DNA of 64,000 nt, taken from NCBI RefSeq assembly GCF_042453785.1, contig NC_091674.1:9478001-9542000 (forward strand). The letters run 5' to 3'. The translations under genes and the position numbers were made by a program. The first letter of the stretch is position 1, and each line of letters begins with the position of its first letter. The stretch is from Malus domestica. Its lineage: Eukaryota > Streptophyta > Magnoliopsida > Rosales > Rosaceae. This document shows, piece by piece, positions 33,643 to 44,116 of this stretch. The notes beneath the pieces were generated by a model. The model was given only the letters and a program-made list of their open reading frames with translations. It searched no databases and was not told the DNA's origin.

Positions 33643-36368
33643 ATGAGTTGGAGAAGGAAACAAGGTGGCACTCATCCTCCACACAATCCATGGACTAAAC
33701 TGCAGAACAGAAGGCCACAGCACCACCAAGGCATGTTTTCTAATTTCTAATTTTGTTTTTTAATTTTCTTGGAATTTTGAGCTGTTGCATGAGCGGTAGG
33801 CTTTAATTCTTGTGAAAGATTGTATCTTTGAGGTGGGTTTTTGGTTTAGGAAATCGGGTTCTCTTTTGATTTCCATATCATTGGCTCTGTCTGTGTTATT
33901 TATAATATTTGTGCTTTTTTGTTGAACCATTGATGAATGAGGTAATGATTTGCTGGTTTTGATGGGTAAAATCTTAATTGAGTAGGAAAGTAATTGAGAT
34001 ATAATCTGTAAGTGAGGTTTGTAACCAAGTTTGGGTTTAAAAAATGAGGTTTTAAATATTAAACAAGGAAATCTAATGTTTCTCTGTAAATTAAAAGTAA
34101 AGTGGGACCAAAGAGAAACTAATGTCTTTCCTCTGTTTCTCCCCAGATTTACTATCCAAACCAGTGTCCATATGTTTTCTCCTGAAATTACTCACAAGTC
34201 TTAATCAAATCATAATCAGGATGTCTTCTCAAATCTACCGAACGGCGTAAAGTTTACCAAAAAAAAATTTCTGCTGGATTACTTGTACTGTGAAAATTTT
34301 ATTTTCCAATCTAAACATGAGGAGCAATTGTGATTTAGGTAATCCCCCTTCTCAAACGTTAGGCTAACCTTTTTTCACTCAGTTAAAGCATGTGTAAGTT
34401 TGTTAACAGTTTCAGAACAAAGACACTTCCTGCTGAGGCTCTTAACGTTTTTTTGTACTGCGTGTTTTTGTTATGAGGTTAGTTTTGTTTAGAGTAAGAT
34501 GTTGTTCTGACAATGATGCAAGCTGTGGCTTTTTATGGCAGAAGTTTTATGCTGAAAATGTAGAGGTGTTCAAGTCAGGTTTAGTTGTTAATTTTCTAAG
34601 TAGATTTTGTCCCAAGGGCTAGGGTTTTTGGTGAGGTTTGTGTTTTGTTACTGGTTTTAGTTAGCATGTGTGCATGGGATAGTGCAGTTTCTATATTTGA
34701 ACTGCGAAAGTTTTAAATTGGAGGTACTCCCAGCCTTAATGAGAGTAACGACACTAGGGTTTGGGAAGTGGTTTGTGCTGATTCGGTTAGTTTAGCCGTT
34801 AAGGTTAATGTGAGCGTGAAAGTTTTGAATTGGAGGTATTTCTGGGTTTAACGAGAATAACGACACTAGGGTTTGGAAAGTGGTTCTTGCTGATTCAGTC
34901 AAGGGTAATGTGAGCATGAAAGGTTTAAATTGGAGGTATTCGGTTTTAATGAGAATAATGACACTAGGGTGTGGAAGGCGGTTCTCACTGACTTGGTTAG
35001 TGTAGCCATTAAGGTTAAAGTGAGAGTAAAAGTTTTAAATTGGAGGTATTCCCGGCTTTAATGAGAATAATGACACTAGGGTGTGGAATGTGGTTCTCGC
35101 TAATTCAGTTAGTGTAGCCGTTAACACCTGAGAGTAAAGTTTTAAATTTGAGGTATTCCCGGCTTTAATGAGAATAACGACACTAGGGTTTGGAAAGTGG
35201 TTCTGCTGATTCGGTTAGCTTAGCTGTTAAAGTTAACGTGAGATGGATATATTGTAAATAGAAAAACGAAAAATTGTGAAACTGCTATCAAAATCGACAC
35301 TTTTCAAGGTTGTTTCATATTTCCATCTCGGTGATCCAGCATTGTATCTTCTTCTAAATTGCATCATTGTTCCATCTCTGATGATTTATTGCATCTTTTT
35401 CCCCTTTCAGGAAGTTCTTGTTTGTCTAGATTTTTTAACTGTTATCCAAATGTAGTATATTTGTATGTTCATGATGATTGAATTGACAGTTCTCTTCTGT
35501 TTGCTTCGCAGATAGTTGGCAATTAGGTGTGCCTTACTGGGAAAAGCAATTCTGTTTGATTGTTGGCTCAGTTCCATGGCGGAAGGTCGTAGAAACAAAC
35601 AAGTATATGTATCTCTATGAAAGCATCGTTCAATGGAATGATTCTGCAAATTTGGAGACATTCAACAATGAGAAATACCGCTTTTGGGCAGCAATTAACG
35701 GCGTGCCTTGTAACATATCATTGCCAGATCCTGACATTTATATTGATGACATAGATTGGAATTCAAGCATTGATCCTGAACTTATTTTGGACTTGGAAAG
35801 GGAGCCTGAACCCACCGATGATGAGAACCAAGATAATGGTGTCACTCTTGTTAATCCTCTCCTTTTAGATCAGTCATTTGCGTGCACTGGATGGGGCGAT
35901 GCTGAAGAGGACTTCAAAACTAAAGAGCATCCTGCAAACTGGGGCTGTGGATGGGACGATGCTGAGGAGGACTTCAAAAATAAAGAAAATCCTGCAAACT
36001 GGGGTTGTGGATGGGGTGATGCTGAGGAAGACTTCAAAACGAAAGAAAATCCTGCAAACTGGGATTGTGGATGGAATGCGGATAATAAAGAAAATCCGTG
36101 GGGGCCTGATTCTGCCCAGACTCAGAGCAAAGCAGCTGGGGGAGGATGGGACGACAGTTGGAACGGAAGAGCTGGTGGAGCTTCATGGGGAAATTCAGAT
36201 GGAAATGGCAGGAAGAAAGATGGTGGCAGTTGGTACAACTCAAAGCATAAGACCTCTGGATATCAAGGTGACTACCACCATAAACGCGGAGGGTGGAGGA
36301 ACAAAGGGTGGGGCAACGGTGGGAGAAGGAACACCAGAGTTCATGTTGGTTGCGAGAACCTGGCGTGA
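33643..36368 (+). CDS. Conserved plant protein with WG/GW repeats, unknown function
   Basis: Exon 1 is 33643-33730 and exon 2 is 35512-36368, giving 314 residues. The joined frame reads smoothly across a Gln-Asp junction, but the donor is AAG|GCATGT, a GC rather than GT donor. The N-terminus is basic and Trp-rich ('MSWRRKQGG', 'NPWTKLQNRRPQ'). A well-ordered segment follows ('PYWEKQFC', 'VPWRKVVE', 'YIDDIDWNSSIDPEL'). Next come three 20-residue repeats encoded by 60-bp units (about 35885-36065), each containing 'DAEEDFK' and 'NPANW', then a Gly/Trp/Asn-rich basic tail with many GW/WG pairs. I recognise the general plant family but not a function. The WG/GW pairs resemble Argonaute-binding hooks (inference only). 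There is no signal peptide or membrane segment. Confidence 0.8.
34700..35245 (+). repeat. Intronic minisatellite, about five units of 100-125 bp
   Basis: Each unit contains 'aaattggaggtattcc', 'aatgagaataa(c/t)gacact', 'agggt(t/g)tgga' and a 'ggttagtgtagccgtt' phrase. Units start near 34710, 34830, 34925, 35035 and 35140. It lies within the 1.78-kb intron of the gene at 33643. Confidence 0.75.
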
Positions 36369-37287
36369 GGGGGTAAAACTCAGAAGTGTAAACCAAATCT
36401 CGAGACTCGAATGGGTGGGGAAACCAGTTTTGCGTGTGTCTCGGGTAAGTGATGTGTATTGTAGTTTATGTTTTTCATCGTCTTTGGCTGTTTAGGGCAG
36501 AGTATATAACAGTGGGGTAGTATAAATGTGAAGTGAAATCGGCGAGGTCGTACCAATTTTATTAATTCAGTTCGTATGTGTAGCATTTGTGCAATGTATA
36601 TATGGAATAAAAAGGTCACCTGAGATATTGTGGCAGGCCAGCCCAGCCCCTGAAAACTGGTTGGGAGAGTGCCTGTATATCTGAGGCGATATATGTTTGT
36701 TGATTGTCGCAGCAAGTGTAAAATGAAATCAGAATATCGAAGTGCAGAGGCAGTCTGTTTTTGGCTTATATTTTCTTGATTTCTTTTGTTGGTTAGTGTT
36801 CACTGTTCAGAGAGCGGGATAATGACTTATGTGGATCGGGTTCACTATCCTCGGGAGACCAATATTATCATGCCGTGTGGTCCACTATGGATTTCCAATC
36901 TAATAATATCATGCTACGTGTGTTTATACGTATCATATTAGTATTGAATGAGGGTGCCACAAGCTGTTAAAATAAAATTGGTACAGTCAAAAGTGTTTGG
37001 TTGGGAAAATTGATTGGTGGAGGCGGACGAGCCCTTTTGGTGGTGTCTGCGCCCTTGATCATCTCATGATTTTGCAGAAAAAAAAAATGGAAAATTAACA
37101 CATGCACAAAAACAGAGAGCGACTTTTGTTTGGGAAAGTTGACTGATGGAGACGGAGAAGGCGTTTTTTTTTTCCCCAACTTCTTTTCCGTATTCGTTTT
37201 ACTATTTTGCCCTCAATTCGTGCTGCTGTTGCGAAATGCCAAAATAGGACTAACACTCGTACTATCAGAACTCCCCAGCCAAAATTA
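36369..37287. other. 3' flank, no further gene
   Basis: The region includes the likely 3' UTR of the WG-repeat gene (AATAAA at about 36605). Beyond it is AT-rich sequence in which nothing else is recognised. The frames around 36380-36715 and 36967-37179 on minus have no domain. Confidence 0.5.
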
Positions 37288-37753
37288 GGGTAAATTGTAA
37301 CAATGATCTCTTAATTTTAATCAAATTGAAGTAATGGTTCATCAACTAAAAATTCATTACCATTGGTCCCTCAACTTATAAAAATGTGTAACTATAGTCA
37401 TTTTAATCAATTTCGTCAAAATTTTGTCAAAATAAGTTATGTTGGAATAACCATTTATATAATTAGACTTCCTCAACTCATCAAAGTGTGTAATTATGGT
37501 CATTTTCGTCAATTACGTCAAAATTTTTGTTAAACGAGTTATGTTAGAAGGACCATTGCTACAATTAGGTTAAAGTTAAGGGACCATTTCTCCAGTTGAA
37601 TTAAAGTTGAGGGACCAATGATAATGGATTTTTAGTTGAGGAACCATAGTTGCATGTTTTGATGAGTTGAGGGACCAATGATAATGAATTTTTAGTTGAG
37701 AAACTATTACTCCAATTAAGTTAAAATTAAGGGACCATAACTACAATTTACTC
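37288..37753. mobile_element. Fold-back MITE, 10-bp TSD
   Basis: The two arms are long inverted repeats: 'taaattgtaacaatgatctc' near 37291 pairs with 'accataactacaatttact' near 37734, and both arms share 'tcaactaaaaattcatta'. The direct repeat GCCAAAATTA flanks it (37278-37287, 37754-37763). Length is 466 bp. A 9-10 bp duplication suggests a Mutator-type origin. Confidence 0.7.
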
Positions 37754-37789
37754 GCCAAAATTATATTAGTAAGCAGAAATAATCAAGGG

Positions 37790-37955
37790 TAATTTTTTTT
37801 TAACAGACGATATTATCTACTTTAAGGAGAAAGAAGGGAAGATGTGGGCTTAATTTCACAAAAAATTAGCAATAATGTGATTAAATTTGCATCCGACGAG
37901 AATCGAACGTCTTTCACGTACGAGTGAATCTAGTTGTATTAAGTGGCAAATGAGA
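37790..37955 (-). mobile_element. SINE, GATATTATC family
   Basis: T-run followed by 'taacagacgatattatctac', 'ttagcaataatgtg' and 'gagaatcgaacgtc', in the same order as the copy at 10324-10500. Confidence 0.6.
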
Positions 37956-38160
37956 GACAAAAGAGAAGTTTACTAAATTAATGTAGATCCTGGCTTTATA
38001 TACAGAGAAGAGATTATTATTTTTATTTTCATAGAAGAAAAAGGCAAACAATGGGAGTTCTCCTTGTCATATTGCACGCCAAATGTTCGTTTTATACGTC
38101 TCACTGGGAAAAAACGAGAAAGACAGGGAAAGTAATTCCTTGTGAGGTATTCAGATTACC

Positions 38161-41100
38161 ATGGAGGAGGAGAAACCTCTATCAACTGTCATGGACGCAT
38201 CTGTTGCAGCACCCCCACTTGCTCCACTCCGCGCTCCTGTACTCACACCGCCACCACAAAATGGGGAAGCGAGGACGAGCACAAGCGACTCGGATGATTC
38301 TGACTTGGAGGAGCCTCCACGACCCACCGGCGTCGTCTCGGGTGGGGAGTACGAGACATCGGAAGAGAGCAGGGTGGTGAGAGAGCAGCAGGAGAAAACA
38401 ATGCAGGAGCTACTAATGAAGCGCCGTGCTTCTGCTCTTGCTGTTCCCACCAACGACATGGCCGTGAGGGCTTGGCTTCGGCGGCTCGGCGAACCCATTA
38501 CTCCTCTTTGGGGAGAGAGAGATGGAAAGGCGAGACAGGTTGAGGATGATCATGGCGAGGCTTGATTCCCAAGGGGAGTTGGAGAGGTTGTTGAAAGTTC
38601 ATGAGGAGGAGGAGGCTGCGGCTTCTTCTGCTGCATTGGAGGATGGTGATGATCAAATTGTTCAGTACGCTTTTTACACTGAAGGGTCCAAAGCTTTGTT
38701 GAATGCTAGGATTGACATTGCCAAGTACTCCATTAGGAGGGCAGCCTCGCGGCTCGAACGGGCTCGAAGGAAGAAGGATGACCCAGATGAGGATATGGAT
38801 GCAGAGTTGGACTTTGTTTTGGAGCAGGCAAAAAGTTTGGAACTTGATTGCAGTGAGATTGGGGATGATAGGCCACTTTCAGGTTGTTCTTTCTCACACG
38901 ATAGCCAACTGCTTGCCACTTGGTGTATGTATCTCCTCGCCTCTCTTTTATGGTGTCTAAATTGCAAATTTAATTGATTGCTAAGTTAAACAGTTCGTGG
39001 TTTATTTCCTGCTATTTGATTTTCGATGACTATAGCCATCTTGGGTTGAGAGATAAACATGTCAGTACCAGTGAAGAAAGTTTCATCCTTTTCATATCAA
39101 AATGCCATTGCTAACTCGGTTCTCGTAGGAGGGTGGCCATGATTTGTTTGTTTTATTAGGGTGATAGATTTTGCGAGACTACTATTGTATGTACAAGAGG
39201 TTGAATTGATTTTTCCTGTTGTTTTGCTTTTGTCAGTGCTATAAGTGGAGTTGCCAAGTTGTGGAGCATGCCTGATGCAAAGAAGGTTGCCACTTTAAAG
39301 GGACACACGGAGCGACTGGCTGATGTTCAGTTTTCTCCTGTGCATAACCTCTTGGCAACTGCCTCTGCTGACCGGACAGCAAGGTTGTGGAATACTGAAG
39401 GAACTCAGCTGGTGACATATAAGGGCCATTTAGACCATCTGGCACGAATTGCCTTTCATCCATCAGGAAAGTACTTGGGTACAACTAGCTTCGACCAGAC
39501 ATGGAGGTTATGGGATGTAGAAACTGGTGAAGAGTTGCGTCCTCAAGATGGTCACAGTGGGAGTGTCTGTGGGATAGACTTCCATCCTGATGGATCATTG
39601 GTGGGATCCTCTGGACTGGATGCACTTACTCGTGTTTAGAACCTCCGTAATGGTAGAAGTATTCTTGCCTTTGAAGGCCATGTCAAGAAAGTGAGACTCT
39701 AATTTTTCTCTAGTGTTATCTAAGGGCTATTAGTTATAGTTTTTTATTGTTCATGATTCATTCATGTATTTGGCTATCTTTCAGGTTCTTGCACTCAGTT
39801 TCTCAGCAAATGGCTATTATTTAGCCACTGGGGGTGAAGACAATACTTGCAGGATATGGGATTTACGAAAAAGGAAATCCATATACACCATTCCAGCACA
39901 TTCCAATCTCATATCACAGGTCAAGTTTGAGCCTCAAGACGGATATTTCCTTGTAACTGCTTCATATGATTTGACAGCAAAGGTATACTTCTTTTGAGAA
40001 CCTGGATTTCTGAATTGATACGAGATGTAGTTATTATTTGTTATTACTATTTTTTTGGTTTCATGTCTCGACTATGAAATATTTCATCTTTGCCAGATAT
40101 GGTCAGCCCGGGATTTAAGCCTGTCAAAACGCTCTCTGGACATGAAGAAAAAGTTGCATCTTTGGATATTTCAGGAGGTAAGTTTCCTCGTCCAAGTTAT
40201 GCAAATTTTTTTCATTATTATTTCTTGTTTCACCAACCTAAGATATGCATGGACTTTATTGATAAAAAGTATGGATGGATTTTTTGGGTGTATGACTGTA
40301 TCATGGCATAGGTCTACTAATCCGTAATTAGAATGAGTGGATTTTTGTGTAATAAGAAATTGATAAGTGGAACGAAGTGTGGCAGGCAGAGCTGTGAATG
40401 TATCTCACCTTTTGATATGTGTTACCATGTACACCTTTCGATATGTACTGTATACATATGTTACATGTAGGCACTCTTACATTTTTCACCCCTCTCCAAC
40501 TTTGTACTATACCAGATCATACTTATTCCTCCCTTATATAGTTGGTTCAGACTTTCATCTGTGTACAACTGCAATCGGACCTTGTCATCGTGTTTTGATA
40601 TCACCAAGTTAGCTCAATTTTATGGATTAATTTAACTGTAGAGACCCCTGTCAAAATAAAGTGATAAGTTGTAGTTAATTATGTTGAGTCCATGAAGGTT
40701 TGTTGCGATCAGTTTGTACTTAAGTTTAGATTTTCAAACAGTAAAGTCTCACCCAAACATTTTTAAGTCAATATCAAAACCCCAAAATCTCAACAATTGT
40801 TAGTGCGTCCCTACCAGCTGCTCTTTAAAGCTGTTACCTTAGGAGGTATTGCATCATATTTTGCATTGTTTTTCTGGGGTCATAAGTGGGAATTCTAGTC
40901 GGAGCTTCACAATTAATCATATTTATTTAAAATAATTATTCAGAATGATTGGTTCTGAAACAATGTTTTTAATCGCATGATGCTGTAACTAATGAGGCAA
41001 TGGTCATATCGAATAATAATAAATTAGAAGACACACACACGGACAAGTACAAGATTTACACAAAAACACTTTAAAAGCTCATTTGGAGAAATAACCCTCA

Positions 41101-41933
41101 TCTATCCACTATTCATACTCTAATTGATTCTTAGTTGGGAAATTATTTTGGTGCCCTTCACCTGTTACAAAGTCAGCCCGGGTATTTTTACCACAAGTAT
41201 TGAGCTTGAAGTGTTTTTCTCTAAAGTGTAATGCTTTCAAAGGTTTCTAAGGGGCCCTTAGAACAATCGTATCTTGAGCTAGTGGCACTGTTTGATCTAC
41301 TAAGTCTGAAATTAGAAGGATATGAACATGTGCATTGCCTTGTAATCCTAGGTTATGAAAGCAAACAAACTTTTGTCTGTTGCAGCTCAAGACAACTCAT
41401 TAACCTGCAAATGCTCCTCCACTTAACCCCTTACCCCTTTTTTCTTCCCGTTCTCTATTTTTATTTCCCTCTCCGTGACACTGTTTTTGGAAATACTTAA
41501 ACTCTGTAGTTCCCTTTATATCGTTATGATATATGAATATCTCTGTGCCACTTAGCCATTCAAATTCTGTATCGTAGACCCTGTAACTGCACCTCCAGTT
41601 CTTTTCTTCTTTTTTTCTTCTTGCTTTTCTTTCCTTCTTGGGTTTTGTTTGGAATTAACTAGTTTCTAAAAGCTCTTCTTAACCTGCTTCTGCTTTTTAA
41701 TAATTTCTTAAAATAAGAGTACCTTTTTAACCCACTCGGGTACTTTTCGGGTTGACTAGTTATCTAATTGTTGTGCTGGAAAGCTAGTTTCTGGATTAAT
41801 TTCCCAACTTATGTTGTTGATAGCAGACGGGCATCAAATTGCTACTGTATCACATGACGGAACCATCAAACTGTGGTCCAGCAGTACCAATGAGAAAGAT
41901 CAGGCAATGGATGTGGATTACAGTACAAGTTAG
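38161..41933 (+). pseudogene. PRP4: PRP4-like U4/U6 snRNP WD40 gene, three lesions
   Basis: Exons are about 38161-38922, 39237-39690, 39785-39982, 40097-40177 and 41827-41933, all with normal splice sites. The N-terminal part has an acidic region and the PRP4/SFM motif ('NDMAVRAWLRRLGEPIT', 'RRDRLRMIMARLDSQGELE'). The rest encodes WD40 repeats ('VAKLWSMPD', 'TARLWNTEG', 'WRLWDVETGEE', 'CRIWDLRKRKS', 'IKLWSSS'). Active PRP4 is a core U4/U6.U5 tri-snRNP protein in pre-mRNA splicing (family knowledge). Three lesions break it: an extra base near 38502, a TAG at 39637-39639 where a WD40 Trp is expected, and a missing base near 40114. Introns are kept, so this is a DNA-level copy rather than a retrocopy. 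The last exon has a roughly 36-bp unit ('caggcaatggatg') repeated three times past the stop. Assembly errors could explain the indels, less easily the TAG. Confidence 0.82.
40178..41826 (+). other. Long last intron of the PRP4-like pseudogene
   Basis: 1.65 kb starting gtaagt and ending tgatagcag. It is T-rich with nothing recognisable inside. Confidence 0.6.
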
Positions 41934-42850
41934 AAGGATCAGGCAATGGATGTGGATTCCAGTACAAATTGCAAAGGCCAGGCAATGGATGCGGATTAGG
42001 ACCTGCTCAGTTCGAGATAGACTTTCGAAAGATGATAAAGATTTGGTGGGTTACTTGCGGATACATGGATTATAGTGAGACAGTTTTGTCCAAGCTAAAA
42101 CTTCTGTACAATGCTTCTAGTACTGTATTCAGGCAGATATTGGTGTTCAACTTTATTTTTAACTGTGAAGGAACCCATTTGAAAGAGGGTTTTGTTCGAG
42201 TCAAAATCCTCCCTGCTCTTGTACATTGCTTTCGATTACTCGTTTGTTATGCAACGTTGAAGGCTTGTTTTCAGACATTTTACGAATTGTTCGGTATGCC
42301 TACTGTTTCCTTAATGTCTCCTTAATGTCTCCCTTTTACAGCTTACAGATTAATTCCTTCTGTTTTAGTTGAACTCATAAAACATTGGTGTGTCTAATGG
42401 TTTCCTGTGTTTTTAGCGAAATTTTTCTTAGCGCTAGGCTGGTTTTGGACATGGATGTAAAGCTTTCCTTTCGTTCAAACAGTCACTACAAGCTGCAGAC
42501 GATAGTGCATGCGACCCGCATCACCAATAATCTTTTTACGATTGAACTTCAAGTAAGGTTTGATTTTCTCATCTTGAACTTCTAGTGCCAAAGTACAAAT
42601 TTTGTATGTCTAAATTTAACATTTCTCGTCTTTGTTTAAGATACTATAAACAAATACAAGTTGGAATCAACCATCTTAAGGATGTCAAAACTTCAAACTA
42701 GTCATTTGTATTTTACTCACAAGATGTTCTCTCGAGCATCTGCCATCAACCCGCCTGCAGGAAATGATACAGTACAACATGCTTCCACCACCGGTAATCA
42801 AATGCGCGTGTTAATAAGATCAGCCCGAAGTTACTTTCATCTTTTCCACC
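41934..42850. other. Convergent intergenic space between PRP4-like and ALG7
   Basis: The first part repeats the last PRP4 codons ('caggcaatggatg..gatt' units to about 41998). The rest is likely the 3' UTR region of both genes, which face tail to tail. No other gene is supported. Confidence 0.5.
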
Positions 42851-44072
42851 TCATTTGTACCAGCCAGCAAGAAAATACCTCAGCAGGAAACAGAAGCAGC
42901 ATGCCGTAGCCTGTTGCGTGAAGGCGTTCAACAAATGAGAAACATACAAATAACGCGGTTAAAACGCAAGCATGCACGTGAACCCAAAGAGAAGAAACAA
43001 AAAGGGTGATCAAGACCACCCAAGCCACAAAATACAACAAAAGCATGGAAAAACAACCGACTCAACAAAGCTCGTAAAGGACCTAAGACCAACTAGAAAG
43101 TAGCCATCTTTCACTAGGGTGAAATTCCTCTAAACTCTAGGAAACTGAAGCCCAGAGATAAAAACTGAGCTCTAACCCAAAGAACCTCCAAACAGGCACT
43201 GTCCGGATCGTCAAACACAGAGAATATCTTGAACAAGTTTCTGGAATGCATCCGAGCTACAGAACAGAGATCGTGAATAGCACAACAAGACTACAAAGAA
43301 TGTGCATTATCTTGATACCAGGCTAACCGTCCATAAGGTTCCACCTGGAGCCAAAAGTCACTAAAACCCCATTTTTAAGAGATGAATGCATTTTGTTTAA
43401 AGCAATGTACCAAGACTTAAACCCCTTCCTGAGGCCACTGTGTGACTCTGTGGGCTTCTTAGTGCCTGATTCTCCAAATAAATCTGAGAAACATATTCAC
43501 GGTATATTACAATATCTAGTTGGGTACGTTGTAAACTTATATGGGTAGTTCAGCTGGATCAACTTGTAAGGGGATGGACTGACACAACATAATCATGATT
43601 CATGCCAACAGAATCACTTTATTCTCAAAATGGGAAACGCTCATATGCACCGGAAGGATTAAAAGTAGTTCAGCGGGATCTTTCCTTTATTTTTCCTAAA
43701 AATGCAGTTATAGGCAAAAGTAACATGAATAATCACCTGGAAAACTAGAAGAGAGATGCAAAGTGACTTCTCTGTCATCCTGCCAAATCGTCTTAGAAAA
43801 AGGTTTACAACCGTCCCATCCTTTGTCCCAGTCAGCAGTCCAGTTTCAGGATCAAACCTGACGTAAAAAGACACGTGAGATATTTATAACAATCATTCCC
43901 ATAAGATGCCTCCAGCAATTTCTGAACTGTCTGTTCGAATTTATACAAAGTTACCTAGGCAGACGATGCCGTGGACATGGAACAATTCCAGCAAGCTGAA
44001 AACACGAAACAGTATAAGATGCTTTACATGTCATGAATTTCAGATGTCACGTGTGTCTGTGACTCTGTGTGC

Positions 44073-44116
<44 letters not shown>

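Noticed and set aside
35878..36495. A 205-codon plus-strand frame overlapping the WG-repeat exon
   Set aside because: It is a +1 shadow of the three 60-bp repeats, lacks an upstream exon, and is less well organised than the Trp/Gly frame that joins to exon 1.
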